Positions 8,378 to 17,065 of a stretch of 64,000 bases of DNA are shown here, piece by piece. This DNA is from Streptacidiphilus fuscans. GTDB lineage: Bacteria > Actinomycetota > Actinomycetes > Streptomycetales > Streptomycetaceae. Every line of letters starts with the position of its first letter. The first letter of the stretch is position 1. A program made the translations under genes and the position numbers. The notes beneath the pieces are model-generated. The model had not been told where the DNA came from. It worked only from the letters and a program-made list of their open reading frames with translations, and did no database searches. The DNA is taken from NCBI RefSeq assembly GCF_015690355.1, contig NZ_JADPRT010000011.1, positions 153,961 through 217,960 of the forward strand. The letters run 5' to 3'.

Positions 8378-8881
8378 TTACGGCTGCTCGCGCAGCTCGG
8401 GGCGTCCGGGCTGGTCGCCGCCGCGCTCCTCGAGGTACTTCTCGGTGGGGACCATGACCTTGCGGCGGAACACGCAGACCAGCGTCCCGTCCTGGTTGTA
8501 GCCCTTGGTCTCGACGTGGACGATGCCGCGGTCGGGCTTCGAGGTCATCCTCTTGTCGAGGACCTCGGTCTGGCCGTAGATCGTGTCGCCGTGGAACGTC
8601 GGTGCGACGTGCTTGAGCGACTCGATCTCCAGGTTGGCCAGGGCCTTGCCGGAGACGTCTTCCACACTCATGCCGAGCAGCAGCGAGTAGATGTAGTTGC
8701 CGACCACGACGTTCTTGCCCTGCACGGTGGTGGTCGCGTAGTTCGCGTCCATGTGCAGCGGGTGGTGGTTCATGGTGAGCAGGCAGAAGAGGTGGTCGTC
8801 GTACTCGGTGACCGTCTTGCCGGGCCAGTGCTTGTAGATGGCACCGACCTCGAACTCCTCGTAGGTGCGTCCGAACTGCAT
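8378..8881 (-). CDS. MaoC-family dehydratase, probable mesaconyl-CoA hydratase
   Basis: The 167-residue protein has a single hot-dog fold. It contains PLHMDANYA, a variant of the MaoC D-x4-H active-site motif, and the following GNYIYSLLLGMS helix. It begins five bases after the stop of the malyl-CoA-lyase-like gene and belongs to the same transcription unit. By context it hydrates mesaconyl-CoA to beta-methylmalyl-CoA, the substrate of the preceding gene product. Specificity is inferred from the cluster and not from residues unique to that reaction. Confidence 0.85.
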   Translation of the reverse strand: MQFGRTYEEFEVGAIYKHWPGKTVTEYDDHLFCLLTMNHHPLHMDANYATTTVQGKNVVVGNYIYSLLLGMSVEDVSGKALANLEIESLKHVAPTFHGDTIYGQTEVLDKRMTSKPDRGIVHVETKGYNQDGTLVCVFRRKVMVPTEKYLEERGGDQPGRPELREQP

Positions 8882-8886
8882 CTAGA

Positions 8887-9849
8887 TCACTGCTCCGGGA
8901 TCTCGAACTTGGTGGTGCGCTGCATGCCGGCGGCGCGGCCCTTGCCGGAGATGACCAGGGCCATCTTGCGGCTGGCCTCGTCGATCATCTCGTCGCCGAG
9001 CATCGCGGAGCCCTTCTTGCCGCCCGCCTCGGAGGTGCACCAGTCGTACGCGTCCAGGATCAGCTCGGCGTGGTCGTAGTCCTCCTGGGAGGGGGAGTAG
9101 ACCTCGTTGGCCGCGTCGACCTGGCCGGGGTGCAGCACCCACTTGCCGTCGAAGCCCAGCGCGGCGCTGCGCCCTGCGACCTCGCGGTAGCCGTCGACGT
9201 TCTTGATCTGCAGGTACGGGCCGTCGATGGCCTGCAGGTCGTTGGCGCGGGCGGCCATCAGGATGCGCATCAGGATGTAGTGGTACGCGTCCGCCGGGTA
9301 GCCGGGCGGCTGCTCGCCGACGACCAGGGACTTCATGTTGATGGAGGCCATGAAGTCGGCCGGGCCGAAGATGATGGTCTCCAGACGCGGGCTCGCCTCG
9401 GCGATCGCGTCGACGTTGATCAGGCCCTTGGCGTTCTCGATCTGCGCCTCGATGCCGATCCTGCCGACCTCGAAGCCCATGGTCTTCTCGATCTGCGTCA
9501 GCAGCAGGTCCAGCGCCACGATCTGCTGGGCGTCCTGGACCTTGGGCAGCATGATGCAGTCCAGGTTCTGGCCGGCGCCCTCGACGACGGTGACGACGTC
9601 ACGGTAGGTCCAGTGCGTGGTCCAGTCGTTCACCCGGACCACGCGGGTCTTGCCGGTCCAGTCGCCCTTGTTGAGGAAGTCGACGATGGTGTGGCGGGCG
9701 CCCTCCTTGGCCAGCGGCGCGCAGGCGTCCTCCAGGTCGAGGAAGACCTGGTCGGCCGGGAGGCCCTGGGCCTTCTCCAGGAAGCGCGGGTTCGAGCCCG
9801 GGACGGCGAGGCAGGAGCGGCGCGGACGCAGCCGGTTGACGTTCGTCAT
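8887..9849 (-). CDS. HpcH/HpaI aldolase, CitE-like (L-malyl-CoA/beta-methylmalyl-CoA lyase)
   Basis: The 320-residue TIM-barrel enzyme has the CitE/Mcl landmarks: RSCLAVPGSN near the N-terminus, FLDLEDACAP for metal and CoA binding, RVVRVND, an acidic metal ligand in IEAQIENAKG, and IFGPADFMAS. In the ethylmalonyl-CoA pathway this class cleaves beta-methylmalyl-CoA to glyoxylate and propionyl-CoA. The start codon overlaps the mutase stop by four bases (ATGA), so translation is coupled. The function is strongly supported by its neighbours, although some CitE-like proteins are thioesterases or citramalyl-CoA lyases. Confidence 0.9.
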   Translation of the reverse strand: MTNVNRLRPRRSCLAVPGSNPRFLEKAQGLPADQVFLDLEDACAPLAKEGARHTIVDFLNKGDWTGKTRVVRVNDWTTHWTYRDVVTVVEGAGQNLDCIMLPKVQDAQQIVALDLLLTQIEKTMGFEVGRIGIEAQIENAKGLINVDAIAEASPRLETIIFGPADFMASINMKSLVVGEQPPGYPADAYHYILMRILMAARANDLQAIDGPYLQIKNVDGYREVAGRSAALGFDGKWVLHPGQVDAANEVYSPSQEDYDHAELILDAYDWCTSEAGGKKGSAMLGDEMIDEASRKMALVISGKGRAAGMQRTTKFEIPEQ

Positions 9850-11900
9850 GAGGTGAGGGTCTCTTCCTTCAAGTCCGAGGTCGGAGCGGTCTGGGCGAAG
9901 ATCGGGTCGAGGCCGTGGGCCCGACGGATCTCGTCGACGATACGGCCGATGATCGTGGTGATCCCGAAGTCTTTCGGAGTGAACACCGCCGCCACGCCCT
10001 GGGCAAGCAGCGCCTGCTCGTCGGCGGCCGGGATGATCCCGCCGACCACCACGGGCACGTCGGTGACGCCGGCGCGGGCAAGGCGGCGCAGCACGTCGGG
10101 GACGAGCTCGGCGTGCGCGCCGGAGAGGATCGACAGGCCGACGCAGTGGACGTCCTCGGCGACGGCCGCGGCGGTGATCTGCTCCGGCGTCAGCCGGATG
10201 CCCTGGTAGACCACCTCGAACCCGGCGTCGCGGGCCCGGACGGCGATCTGCTCGGCGCCGTTGGAGTGGCCGTCCAGACCGGGCTTGCCGACCAGCAGCC
10301 GCAGCTTGCCGCTGCCCAGCTCCTCGGCGGTGCGGGCCACGGCCTGACGGACGGTCAGAAGCTCGCTGCCGGAGTCCGGGTCGATCGCGCCGGTGATCGG
10401 CGCACCGCCGACGCCGGTGGGCGCGCGGTACTCGCCGAAGACGTCGCGCAGCGCCTGCGCCCACTCGCCGGTGGTGACGCCGGCCCGGACGCACGCCAGG
10501 GTGGCGGTCATCAGGTTGGCGTCGGTGGCGGCCTGGGCCTTGAGCTCGGTCAGCGCCGCCTGCGCGGCGGCCTCGTCGCGGCCCGCGATCCAGCCCGCGA
10601 AGGCCTCGGCCACGGAACGCTCGGCGTCGCCGTCCACGACCATGATCGCGGTGTCCAGGTCGGCGGTCAGCGGGCTGGGCTCGGTGGTCTCGTAGCAGTT
10701 GACCCCGACGACCTTGTCCTCGCCCGACTCGATCCGGGCGCGGCGCTCGGCGTGCGAGGCGACGAGCGCGGCCTTGAGGTAGCCGGACTCGACCGCGGCG
10801 ACGGCCCCGCCCATCTCCTGCACCTTGGCGATCTCCGCCTCGGCGCCCTCGACCAGCTCCGCCACCTTGCCCTCGACGACGACGCTGCCGGTGAACAGGT
10901 CCTCGTACTCCAGCAGGTCCGACTCGAAGGCCAGCACCTGCTGGATCCGCAGCGACCACTGCTGGTCCCAGGGCCGGGGCAGACCCAGCGCCTCGTTCCA
11001 GGCGGGCAGCTGCACGGCGCGCGCGCGGGCGTCCTTGGAGAGCGTGACGGCGAGCATCTCCAGCACGATGCGCTGGACGTTGTTCTCCGGCTGCGCCTCG
11101 GTCAGGCCGAGCGAGTTGACCTGGACGCCGTAGCGGAACCGGCGCTGCTTGGGGTCGGTGACGCCGTAGCGTTCCAGCGTCACCTTCTCCCACAGCTGCG
11201 AGAAGGCGCGCAGCTTGCACATCTCCTCGACGAAGCGGACGCCCGCGTTGACGAAGAAGGAGATCCGGGCGACGACCTCACCCATCTGCTCCGGCTTGAC
11301 CTGGCCGCTGTCACGGACCGCGTCGAGCACCGCGATCGCCGTGCACATCGCGAACGCCAGCTCCTGCACCGGCGTGGCCCCGGCCTCCTGCAGGTGGTAG
11401 CTGCAGATGTTGATCGGGTTCCACTTGGGGATGTTGGCGACCGTGTAGGCGATCATGTCGGTGGTCAGCCGGATCGACGGACCGGGCGGGAAGACGTGCG
11501 TCCCGCGCGACAGGTACTCCTTGACGATGTCGTTCTGCGTCGTCCCGGTCAGCTTGGCGATGTCCGCGCCCTGCTCCTCGGCGACCACCTGGTACATCGC
11601 CAGCAGCCACATGGCCGTGGCGTTGATGGTCATCGAGGTGTTGGTGCGCTCCAGCGGGATGCCCTCGAAGAGGGTCCGCATGTCGCCCAGGTGGCTGACC
11701 GGCACCCCGACCCGGCCGACCTCGCCGCGGGCGAGGACGTGGTCGGGGTTGTAGCCGGTCTGCGTCGGCAGGTCGAAGGCGACGGACAGGCCCGTCTGAC
11801 CCTTCGCCAGGTTCTTCCGGTACAGCTCGTTCGACGCGGCCGCGGAGGAGTGCCCCGCGTAGGTCCGCATCAGCCAGGGCCGGTCCCGATGAGTCGTCAT
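9846..11900 (-). CDS. ethylmalonyl-CoA mutase, B12-dependent (MeaA-type)
   Basis: This 684-residue fused mutase has the TIM-barrel substrate domain at the N-terminus (TYAGHSSAAASN, FDLPTQTGYN, the KWNPINICSYH region). The C-terminal cobalamin domain has the base-off motif DGHSNG at residues 543-548, LSILSG and VVGGIIP. MeaA-type proteins convert ethylmalonyl-CoA to methylsuccinyl-CoA and are distinct from the two-subunit methylmalonyl-CoA mutase. The gene lies 31 bases after ccr, whose product makes the precursor of its substrate, and is coupled to the lyase gene that follows. Confidence 0.94.
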   Translation of the reverse strand: MTTHRDRPWLMRTYAGHSSAAASNELYRKNLAKGQTGLSVAFDLPTQTGYNPDHVLARGEVGRVGVPVSHLGDMRTLFEGIPLERTNTSMTINATAMWLLAMYQVVAEEQGADIAKLTGTTQNDIVKEYLSRGTHVFPPGPSIRLTTDMIAYTVANIPKWNPINICSYHLQEAGATPVQELAFAMCTAIAVLDAVRDSGQVKPEQMGEVVARISFFVNAGVRFVEEMCKLRAFSQLWEKVTLERYGVTDPKQRRFRYGVQVNSLGLTEAQPENNVQRIVLEMLAVTLSKDARARAVQLPAWNEALGLPRPWDQQWSLRIQQVLAFESDLLEYEDLFTGSVVVEGKVAELVEGAEAEIAKVQEMGGAVAAVESGYLKAALVASHAERRARIESGEDKVVGVNCYETTEPSPLTADLDTAIMVVDGDAERSVAEAFAGWIAGRDEAAAQAALTELKAQAATDANLMTATLACVRAGVTTGEWAQALRDVFGEYRAPTGVGGAPITGAIDPDSGSELLTVRQAVARTAEELGSGKLRLLVGKPGLDGHSNGAEQIAVRARDAGFEVVYQGIRLTPEQITAAAVAEDVHCVGLSILSGAHAELVPDVLRRLARAGVTDVPVVVGGIIPAADEQALLAQGVAAVFTPKDFGITTIIGRIVDEIRRAHGLDPIFAQTAPTSDLKEETLTS

Positions 11901-11931
11901 GTCGCCTACTCAGCCTCTGCCTTGGTCGCTG

Positions 11932-13269
11932 TTACTCGCCGCGGAACCGGTTGATCGCGTCGATGTGCTTGGCGCGCAGCTCGTGGTCCGTGACGCCGAG
12001 GCCCTCCTCGGGCGCCAGGCAGAGCACGCCGACCTTGCCCTGGTGCTTGTTCTGGTGCACGTCCAGCGAGGCCTGGCCGGTCTCGGCCAGGGTGTACGTC
12101 TTCGACAGCGTCGGGTGGATCTTGCCCTTGGCGATCAGGCGGTTGGCCTCCCACGCCTCGCGGTAGTTGGCGAAGTGCGAGCCGACGATGCGCTTGAGCG
12201 ACATCCACAGGTAGCGGTTGTCGTACTGGTGCATGTAGCCGGAGGTCGAGGCGCAGGTGACCACGGTGCCGCCCTTGCGGGTCACGTACACCGAGGCGCC
12301 GAAGGTCTCGCGGCCCGGGTGCTCGAAGACGATGTCGACGTCCTCACCGCCCGTCAGCTCGCGGATCTTGCCGCCGAAGCGCTTCCACTCGCGCGGGTCC
12401 TGGTTGTGCTCGTCCTTCCAGAACTTGTAGCCCTCGGCGCTGCGGTCGATGATCGCCTCGGCGCCCATCGCCTCGCAGATCTTCGCCTTGGCCTCGCTGG
12501 AGACCACGCAGATCGGGTTGGCGCCGCCGGCCAGCGCGTACTGGGTGGCGTAGGAGCCGAGGCCGCCGCTGGCGCCCCAGATCAGCACGTTGTCGCCCTG
12601 CTTCATGCCGGCGCCGTTGCGGGAGACCAGCTGGCGGTAGGCGGTCGAGTTGACCAGGCCGGGGGACGCCGCCTCCTCCCAGGTGAGGTGCTTCGGCTTC
12701 GGCATCAGCTGGTTCGACTTGACCAGCGCGATCTCGGCGAGGCCGCCGTAGTTGGTCTCGAAGCCCCAGATGCGCTGCTCAGGGTCCAGCATCGTGTCGT
12801 TGTGGCCGTCGGCGCTCTCCAGCTCGACGCTGAGACAGTGGGCGACCACCTGGTCGCCGGGCTTCCAGGCGTGCACGCCCGGCCCGGTGCGCAGCACGAC
12901 ACCGGCCAGGTCGGAACCCAGGACGTGGAACGGCTGGTCGTGGCGGGCGGCTTCGGGGCTGAGGCGGCCATAGCGCTCCAGGAAGGAGAAGGTGGAGACC
13001 GGCTCGAAGATCGAGCTCCACACGGTGTTGTAGTTGACCGCGCTGGCCATGACCGCGACCAGCGCCTCGCCCGGGCCGAGCTCGGGAAGGGTGATCTCGT
13101 CCAGGTGCAGGGACTTGCGCGGGTCCTTGTCGCGGCTCTCCTGGCCCGCGAACATCTCCTGCTCGTCCTTGTGGAGCGTGATCGCGCGGTACGACTCGGG
13201 GAGCTTCAGCGCTGCGTATTCGGCGGCGCTCGTCTCCTCGTTGAGGATCGCGTCGAGGATTTCCTTCAT
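11932..13269 (-). CDS. ccr: crotonyl-CoA carboxylase/reductase
   Basis: It reductively carboxylates crotonyl-CoA with NADPH and CO2 to ethylmalonyl-CoA, the committed step of the pathway and a source of extender units for polyketides. The 445-residue MDR-superfamily enzyme has a Rossmann motif WGASGGLGSY (231-240). The four residues known to hold CO2 in the Kitasatospora setae enzyme occur at the same numbers here: N81, F170, E171 and H365. GGAGGCCAGCC precedes the ATG. The 367-base region upstream, back to a terminator, contains repeated half-sites and is probably the regulated promoter of the ccr-mutase-lyase-hydratase-dehydrogenase operon. Confidence 0.96.
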   Translation of the reverse strand: MKEILDAILNEETSAAEYAALKLPESYRAITLHKDEQEMFAGQESRDKDPRKSLHLDEITLPELGPGEALVAVMASAVNYNTVWSSIFEPVSTFSFLERYGRLSPEAARHDQPFHVLGSDLAGVVLRTGPGVHAWKPGDQVVAHCLSVELESADGHNDTMLDPEQRIWGFETNYGGLAEIALVKSNQLMPKPKHLTWEEAASPGLVNSTAYRQLVSRNGAGMKQGDNVLIWGASGGLGSYATQYALAGGANPICVVSSEAKAKICEAMGAEAIIDRSAEGYKFWKDEHNQDPREWKRFGGKIRELTGGEDVDIVFEHPGRETFGASVYVTRKGGTVVTCASTSGYMHQYDNRYLWMSLKRIVGSHFANYREAWEANRLIAKGKIHPTLSKTYTLAETGQASLDVHQNKHQGKVGVLCLAPEEGLGVTDHELRAKHIDAINRFRGE

Positions 13270-13539
13270 GGCTGGCCTCCGGCGGCGTACCTGCGAGGGG
13301 ATGCAGGGTGCGTCTGGGGAACGGGGTCTGGGTGGTGCGTGGAGGTCGCCGGGAGCGGACACCGGCTGGTCCAGGGGCGGGCTTCAGTCGCTGAGCTGAG
13401 GTGGTCGGCAGTTCAGTTGGAGCTGGCTGTCGTGAGTCGTGCTTCGAGCTTGCGGCCTGCGCAGGGGTGGCGCGCGGGCGGTGGTCACAGCGCGCCGGGT
13501 GGGGAGCCGCGGCGCCGCGACCAGTGGGTAACAACGTAC

Positions 13540-13605
13540 TGGCACCCTGTGCCACTCGTAAAGACACTGCGTGCCAACATTTGCATCGAGTGTCACGTGA
13601 GTGTC
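13540..13605 (-). promoter_or_regulatory. probable operator/promoter cluster for the ccr operon
   Basis: TGGCACCCTGTGCCA at 13540-13554 is a perfect 6-bp inverted repeat with a 3-base spacer, and a third GTGCCA lies at 13571-13576, two helical turns away. GAGTGTC occurs twice at 13588-13594 and 13599-13605, an 11-base period, with an inverted GACACT at 13563-13568. The density of repeats suggests binding of the adjacent TetR protein or another regulator. Which repeat is the true site cannot be decided by eye. Confidence 0.5.
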
Positions 13606-13636
13606 GTCACGTTGCAACAGGAACACGGCGCACGCA

Positions 13637-13670
13637 AAGAGCCCCGCGCCGAGTGCGGCGCGGGGCTCTT
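13637..13670 (-). terminator. strong terminator after tetR
   Basis: A perfect 14-bp GC-rich stem (13637-13650 with 13657-13670, AAGAGCCCCGCGCC and its complement) closes a 6-base loop GAGTGC. It follows the tetR stop by about 57 bases on the minus strand and isolates the ccr promoter from upstream transcription. Confidence 0.8.
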
Positions 13671-13726
13671 CACATGCCTTGGCTTCGAAGCCGTTTACTG
13701 GCTCTGGCCTGCGATTTCTTCTGGAC

Positions 13727-14584
13727 TCACTGGTCGGTCGACTGGGTGAGCGCGGTGCGGATGCTCGCCACCACCTCGTCCAGCGGAGCGTCCGTGCGGG
13801 TGACCGTGATGACGATCTCGCCGGACCCGGTGCTGGGGGTGCTGACGGAGCCAGTGGCACTGGGTGCCATCGAAGGTGTCGTCCGCTTGGTGCTGAGATC
13901 GCCCCAGAAGGTCCGCCGGATCGCCTCGAAGGCGTGGTCCAACTGAGGTTCCACCTCGCCCCGCCCGCCGGCCCGCAGCCAGCGCCGCAGCACGTGGTTG
14001 TGGGCGGCGACCACGGCCGCCGCCGAGACCTCGGCCAGCATCGCGTCGTCGCCCTGGTCCGTGTCGAACCGGCCCAGCAGATACCGGGTGAAGAGCCGCT
14101 CGTAGCGGGCGACCACGGCGATCTCCCGCTCGCGCAGCGTCGGCACCTGGCGGATCAGCCGGTAGCGGGCCACCGAGACCGAGGGGGTCGCCGCGTACAT
14201 CCGCAGCACCTCCTTGATGCCCCGGCAGACCACGTCCAGCGGATGCTCCGTCGGGTCCGCGCTGGCGAGCAGGTCGGCCACCTGGACCAGGGTGTCGTCG
14301 TGGTCCGGGAAGATCGCCTCCTCCTTGGACCGGAAGTACCGGAAGAAGGTGCGCCGGGCCACGCCCGCCGCGGCGGCGATCTGGTCGACCGTCGTCTCCT
14401 CGTAGCCCTGGCTCGCGAACAGCTCCATGGCCGCGGCGGCCAGCTCCTGGCGCATCAGCTGACGCTGGGCGGTCGCCGCCCGGCGTACCGGGCTGCCGCT
14501 GTTGGCCTGGACGGACCCGCCGCTGCGGTTCGGGTCCGAAGCCTGCGGTCCCGCCTGCACCAGCTGCTGCTCTTCCGTGGTCAT
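13727..14584 (-). CDS. TetR-family regulator of the ethylmalonyl-CoA cluster
   Basis: This 285-residue TetR protein has an unusually long N-terminal tail of about 40 residues. The HTH is at about residues 50-95 (TTVDQIAAAAGVARRTFFRYFRSKEE), cited in parts as TTVDQIAAAAGVA and TFFRYFRSKEE. The C-terminal tail of about 60 residues contains VITVTRTDAPLDEVV. It lies between the hydroxyacyl-CoA dehydrogenase and ccr, in the arrangement commonly seen beside actinobacterial ccr genes. It probably senses an acyl-CoA and controls the ccr promoter. It is separated from ccr by a strong terminator and starts 21 bases after the dehydrogenase stop, so it is co-transcribed with that gene. Confidence 0.88.
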   Translation of the reverse strand: MTTEEQQLVQAGPQASDPNRSGGSVQANSGSPVRRAATAQRQLMRQELAAAAMELFASQGYEETTVDQIAAAAGVARRTFFRYFRSKEEAIFPDHDDTLVQVADLLASADPTEHPLDVVCRGIKEVLRMYAATPSVSVARYRLIRQVPTLREREIAVVARYERLFTRYLLGRFDTDQGDDAMLAEVSAAAVVAAHNHVLRRWLRAGGRGEVEPQLDHAFEAIRRTFWGDLSTKRTTPSMAPSATGSVSTPSTGSGEIVITVTRTDAPLDEVVASIRTALTQSTDQ

Positions 14585-14604
14585 GACCGGAAGGCTACCT
14601 GCCC

Positions 14605-16401
14605 TCATCGACGTGCGTGGTCGCGGAAGCCGCGGCCGGTCTTGCGGCCGAGGCAGCCCGCCGTCACCAGGTGCTCGAGCAGCGGCGCGGGCGCCAGGCC
14701 CGGCTCGCGGAACTCGGTGTGCAGCACCTTCTCGATCGTCAGCGAGACGTCCAGGCCGACCACGTCCAGCAGTTCGAACGGGCCCATCGGGTAGCCGCAG
14801 CCCAGCTTCATCGCGGTGTCGACGTCGTCGACGGAGGCGTAGTGCTCCTCGATCATCCGCACCGCGTCGTTCAGGTACGGGAAGAGCAGCGCGTTGACGA
14901 TGAACCCGGCCCGGTCGCCGCACTCCACCGGGTGCTTGCGCACCTTGGCGCAGAGGTCGAGCACGGTCGCGGTGACGTCCTCGCCGGTCAGCACCGTGGA
15001 GACGACCTCGACCAGCTTCATGGCCGGGGCGGGGTTGAAGAAGTGCATGCCGATCACGTCCTGCGGACGGCTGGTGGCCGTCGCGCACTGGATCACCGGC
15101 AGCGAGGAGGTGGTGGTCGCCAGCACCGCGCCCGGCTTGCAGATCTTGTCGAGCGTGGCGAAGAGCTCGCGCTTGACGGTCAGGTCCTCGGCGACGGCCT
15201 CCATGGCCAGGTCGACGCTGTGCAGGTCCTCGTAGCTGCCCGTCGCGGTGACCCGGGCCAGCGCGGCGTCGCGGTCCTCCTCGGCGAGGCGGCCCTTGCT
15301 GACCATGCGGTCCAGCGACTTCTGGATCGCGGCCTTGGCCTTGTCCGCCTTCTCCTGGCTGCGGGCGACGAGGGTGACCTCGTAGCCGGACTTGGCGAAG
15401 ACCTCGGCGATGCCCGTCGCCATGGTGCCCGAACCGCAGACGCCGACGCTGCGCACCTCGCGTCCGGCGACGCGCACCGTGGCGCCGGCGTTCTCCTCGG
15501 CGACGATCTGCGAGCTGCCGGGGGCGGCGTAGGTGTAGAAACCGCGACCGGACTTGCGGCCCAGCAGCCCGGCGGCGGACAGCTGGCCCAGGATCGGCGC
15601 GGGCGCGTGCAGGCGGTCGTGCGACTGCGCGTACATGGCCTCGAGGACGGTGCGCGCGGTGTCGATGCCGATCAGGTCCAGCAGCGCCAGCGGGCCCATC
15701 GGCAGGCCGCAGCCGAAGCGCATCGCCGCGTCGATGTCCTCGCGGCTGGCGTAGCGCGACTCGAACATCGCGGCGGCCTGGTTGAGGTAGGCGAAGAGCA
15801 GACCGTTGACGATGAACCCGGCCCGGTCCCCGGCGGCCACCGGCGACTTGCCCAGCGAACGTGCGAACTCGGCGGCGTCATCGGCGACCTGAGCGCTCGT
15901 CAGGACCGTGCGGACCACCTCGACCAGCTGCATCACCGGCGCGGGGTTGAAGAAGTGCAGGCCGAGCACGCGCTCGGGGCGGGCGGTGGCGGCGGCGATC
16001 CGGGTGACCGAGAGCGCGGTCGTACCGGTGGCGAGCACGGTCTCCGGCGGGCAGATCTTGTCCAGCTGCGCGAACAGGTCCCGCTTCAGCTCCAGCTGCT
16101 CGGGCACCTCCTCGATCACCAGCTGCGCCTCGGCGGCCGCGGTCAGGTCGTCCGTGACCCGGATCCGGGCCAGCAGCGCGGTCCGCTCCTCCTCGGTGAG
16201 GTGCTCGCGGCGCACGTGATGGGCGGTGGCCTCCTCGATCCGCACCCGCGCGGCGTGCGCCTCGGCGGGGGAGGCCTCGATCCCGATCACCTGCCGCCCG
16301 CTACGGGCGACGATCTCGGCGATCCCGGCACCCATGGTGCCGAGGCCGACGACGGCGACGGCGGGGAAGACGGGGGTGTGGAGAGGGGTGTTCTCAGTCA
16401 T
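14605..16401 (-). CDS. tandem-fused 3-hydroxyacyl-CoA dehydrogenase (3-hydroxybutyryl-CoA type)
   Basis: The 598-residue protein consists of two complete copies of the bacterial 3-hydroxybutyryl-CoA dehydrogenase fold. The first NAD-binding motif is GLGTMG (residues 19-24) and the second is GSGTMA (near residue 315). Each copy has its own HFFNPAP with the catalytic histidine, its own AGFIVN and its own GRGF ending. Single-copy enzymes are about 285 residues, so this is an internal duplication and fusion, known in actinobacteria. It would interconvert acetoacetyl-CoA and 3-hydroxybutyryl-CoA, feeding crotonyl-CoA to Ccr. Longer upstream frames are open, but the ATG at 16401 begins the normal N-terminus. 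Confidence 0.92.
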   Translation of the reverse strand: MTENTPLHTPVFPAVAVVGLGTMGAGIAEIVARSGRQVIGIEASPAEAHAARVRIEEATAHHVRREHLTEEERTALLARIRVTDDLTAAAEAQLVIEEVPEQLELKRDLFAQLDKICPPETVLATGTTALSVTRIAAATARPERVLGLHFFNPAPVMQLVEVVRTVLTSAQVADDAAEFARSLGKSPVAAGDRAGFIVNGLLFAYLNQAAAMFESRYASREDIDAAMRFGCGLPMGPLALLDLIGIDTARTVLEAMYAQSHDRLHAPAPILGQLSAAGLLGRKSGRGFYTYAAPGSSQIVAEENAGATVRVAGREVRSVGVCGSGTMATGIAEVFAKSGYEVTLVARSQEKADKAKAAIQKSLDRMVSKGRLAEEDRDAALARVTATGSYEDLHSVDLAMEAVAEDLTVKRELFATLDKICKPGAVLATTTSSLPVIQCATATSRPQDVIGMHFFNPAPAMKLVEVVSTVLTGEDVTATVLDLCAKVRKHPVECGDRAGFIVNALLFPYLNDAVRMIEEHYASVDDVDTAMKLGCGYPMGPFELLDVVGLDVSLTIEKVLHTEFREPGLAPAPLLEHLVTAGCLGRKTGRGFRDHARR

Positions 16402-16690
16402 GGCGTGACTCCTGGGAAGCAGGGAGTACGCCGCAGTCGTTCCGCTCCGACGCGGCGGCTGAAGAAAGGTGAAGGCAGTGAAGGTGGTGAAGACGAGGAG
16501 GAACACCCACGGCGCGACTGAAGGACCGTGGTGAACACCATCGTGAGGCGTCAAAGCCGAGGGCGCAGGCTCAGCGTGATGTGACACCCGAAAGCTCCGT
16601 CGCGGCGGCTCCCAACGCCGACGGAGGTGGTGCGGCAACGATACCCCGGTTACCCCGGGGTAGGAAGGGCCTGCTCCAGGATCGGGACCT

Positions 16691-17065
16691 TCAGACGCGC
16701 AGGGTCGGGACGTCGTACAGCGGGATCAACGTGTCGCGGGTGATGATCGTCATCCCCTCGGACTGCGCCTGCGCGATCAGCAGCCGATCGAACGGGTCGC
16801 GGTGGTGCGTCGGCAGTCGCCCTGCCCGGACGGCGTGCACGGCAGTGATCGGCAGTGCCGTGAACTGGCTGTCCCGGACCCGTTCGGCGAGGTCCTCGGG
16901 GCCGTGCAGTTTGCCGAGCCCTTGCTTGATGGCGATCTCCCACGGCGTCACGGCGCTCAGGTGGATGTCCGGCTCGGTGTCGAGGAGTTCCTTCACTCCC
17001 GCGGACAGCTCGGCCGAGTCCTGGAGCCACCAGAGCAGGACGTGGGTGTCGAGCAGCAGGCTCAT
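16691..17065 (-). CDS. PIN-domain ribonuclease toxin, VapC-like
   Basis: The 124-residue PIN protein has its acidic metal ligands in place: D6 in LLDTH, E43 in TPWEIAIK, D93 in DPFDRLLIAQA and D111 in ITRD. PIN toxins cleave tRNA or rRNA and are held inactive by their cognate antitoxin. The start overlaps the antitoxin stop by four bases, the usual translational coupling that keeps antitoxin in excess. There is no sign of truncation. Confidence 0.9.
   Translation of the reverse strand: MSLLLDTHVLLWWLQDSAELSAGVKELLDTEPDIHLSAVTPWEIAIKQGLGKLHGPEDLAERVRDSQFTALPITAVHAVRAGRLPTHHRDPFDRLLIAQAQSEGMTIITRDTLIPLYDVPTLRV

Larger units (their letters stand above)
13270..13726. other. intergenic region between tetR terminator and ccr
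   Basis: These 457 bases hold no convincing gene. From the TetR side they contain the terminator at 13637-13670, then a repeat-rich control region at 13540-13605 (both listed separately), then about 270 bases of untranslated DNA before ccr. That is long for a leader and could carry post-transcriptional control, but no known riboswitch was recognised. Confidence 0.6.
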
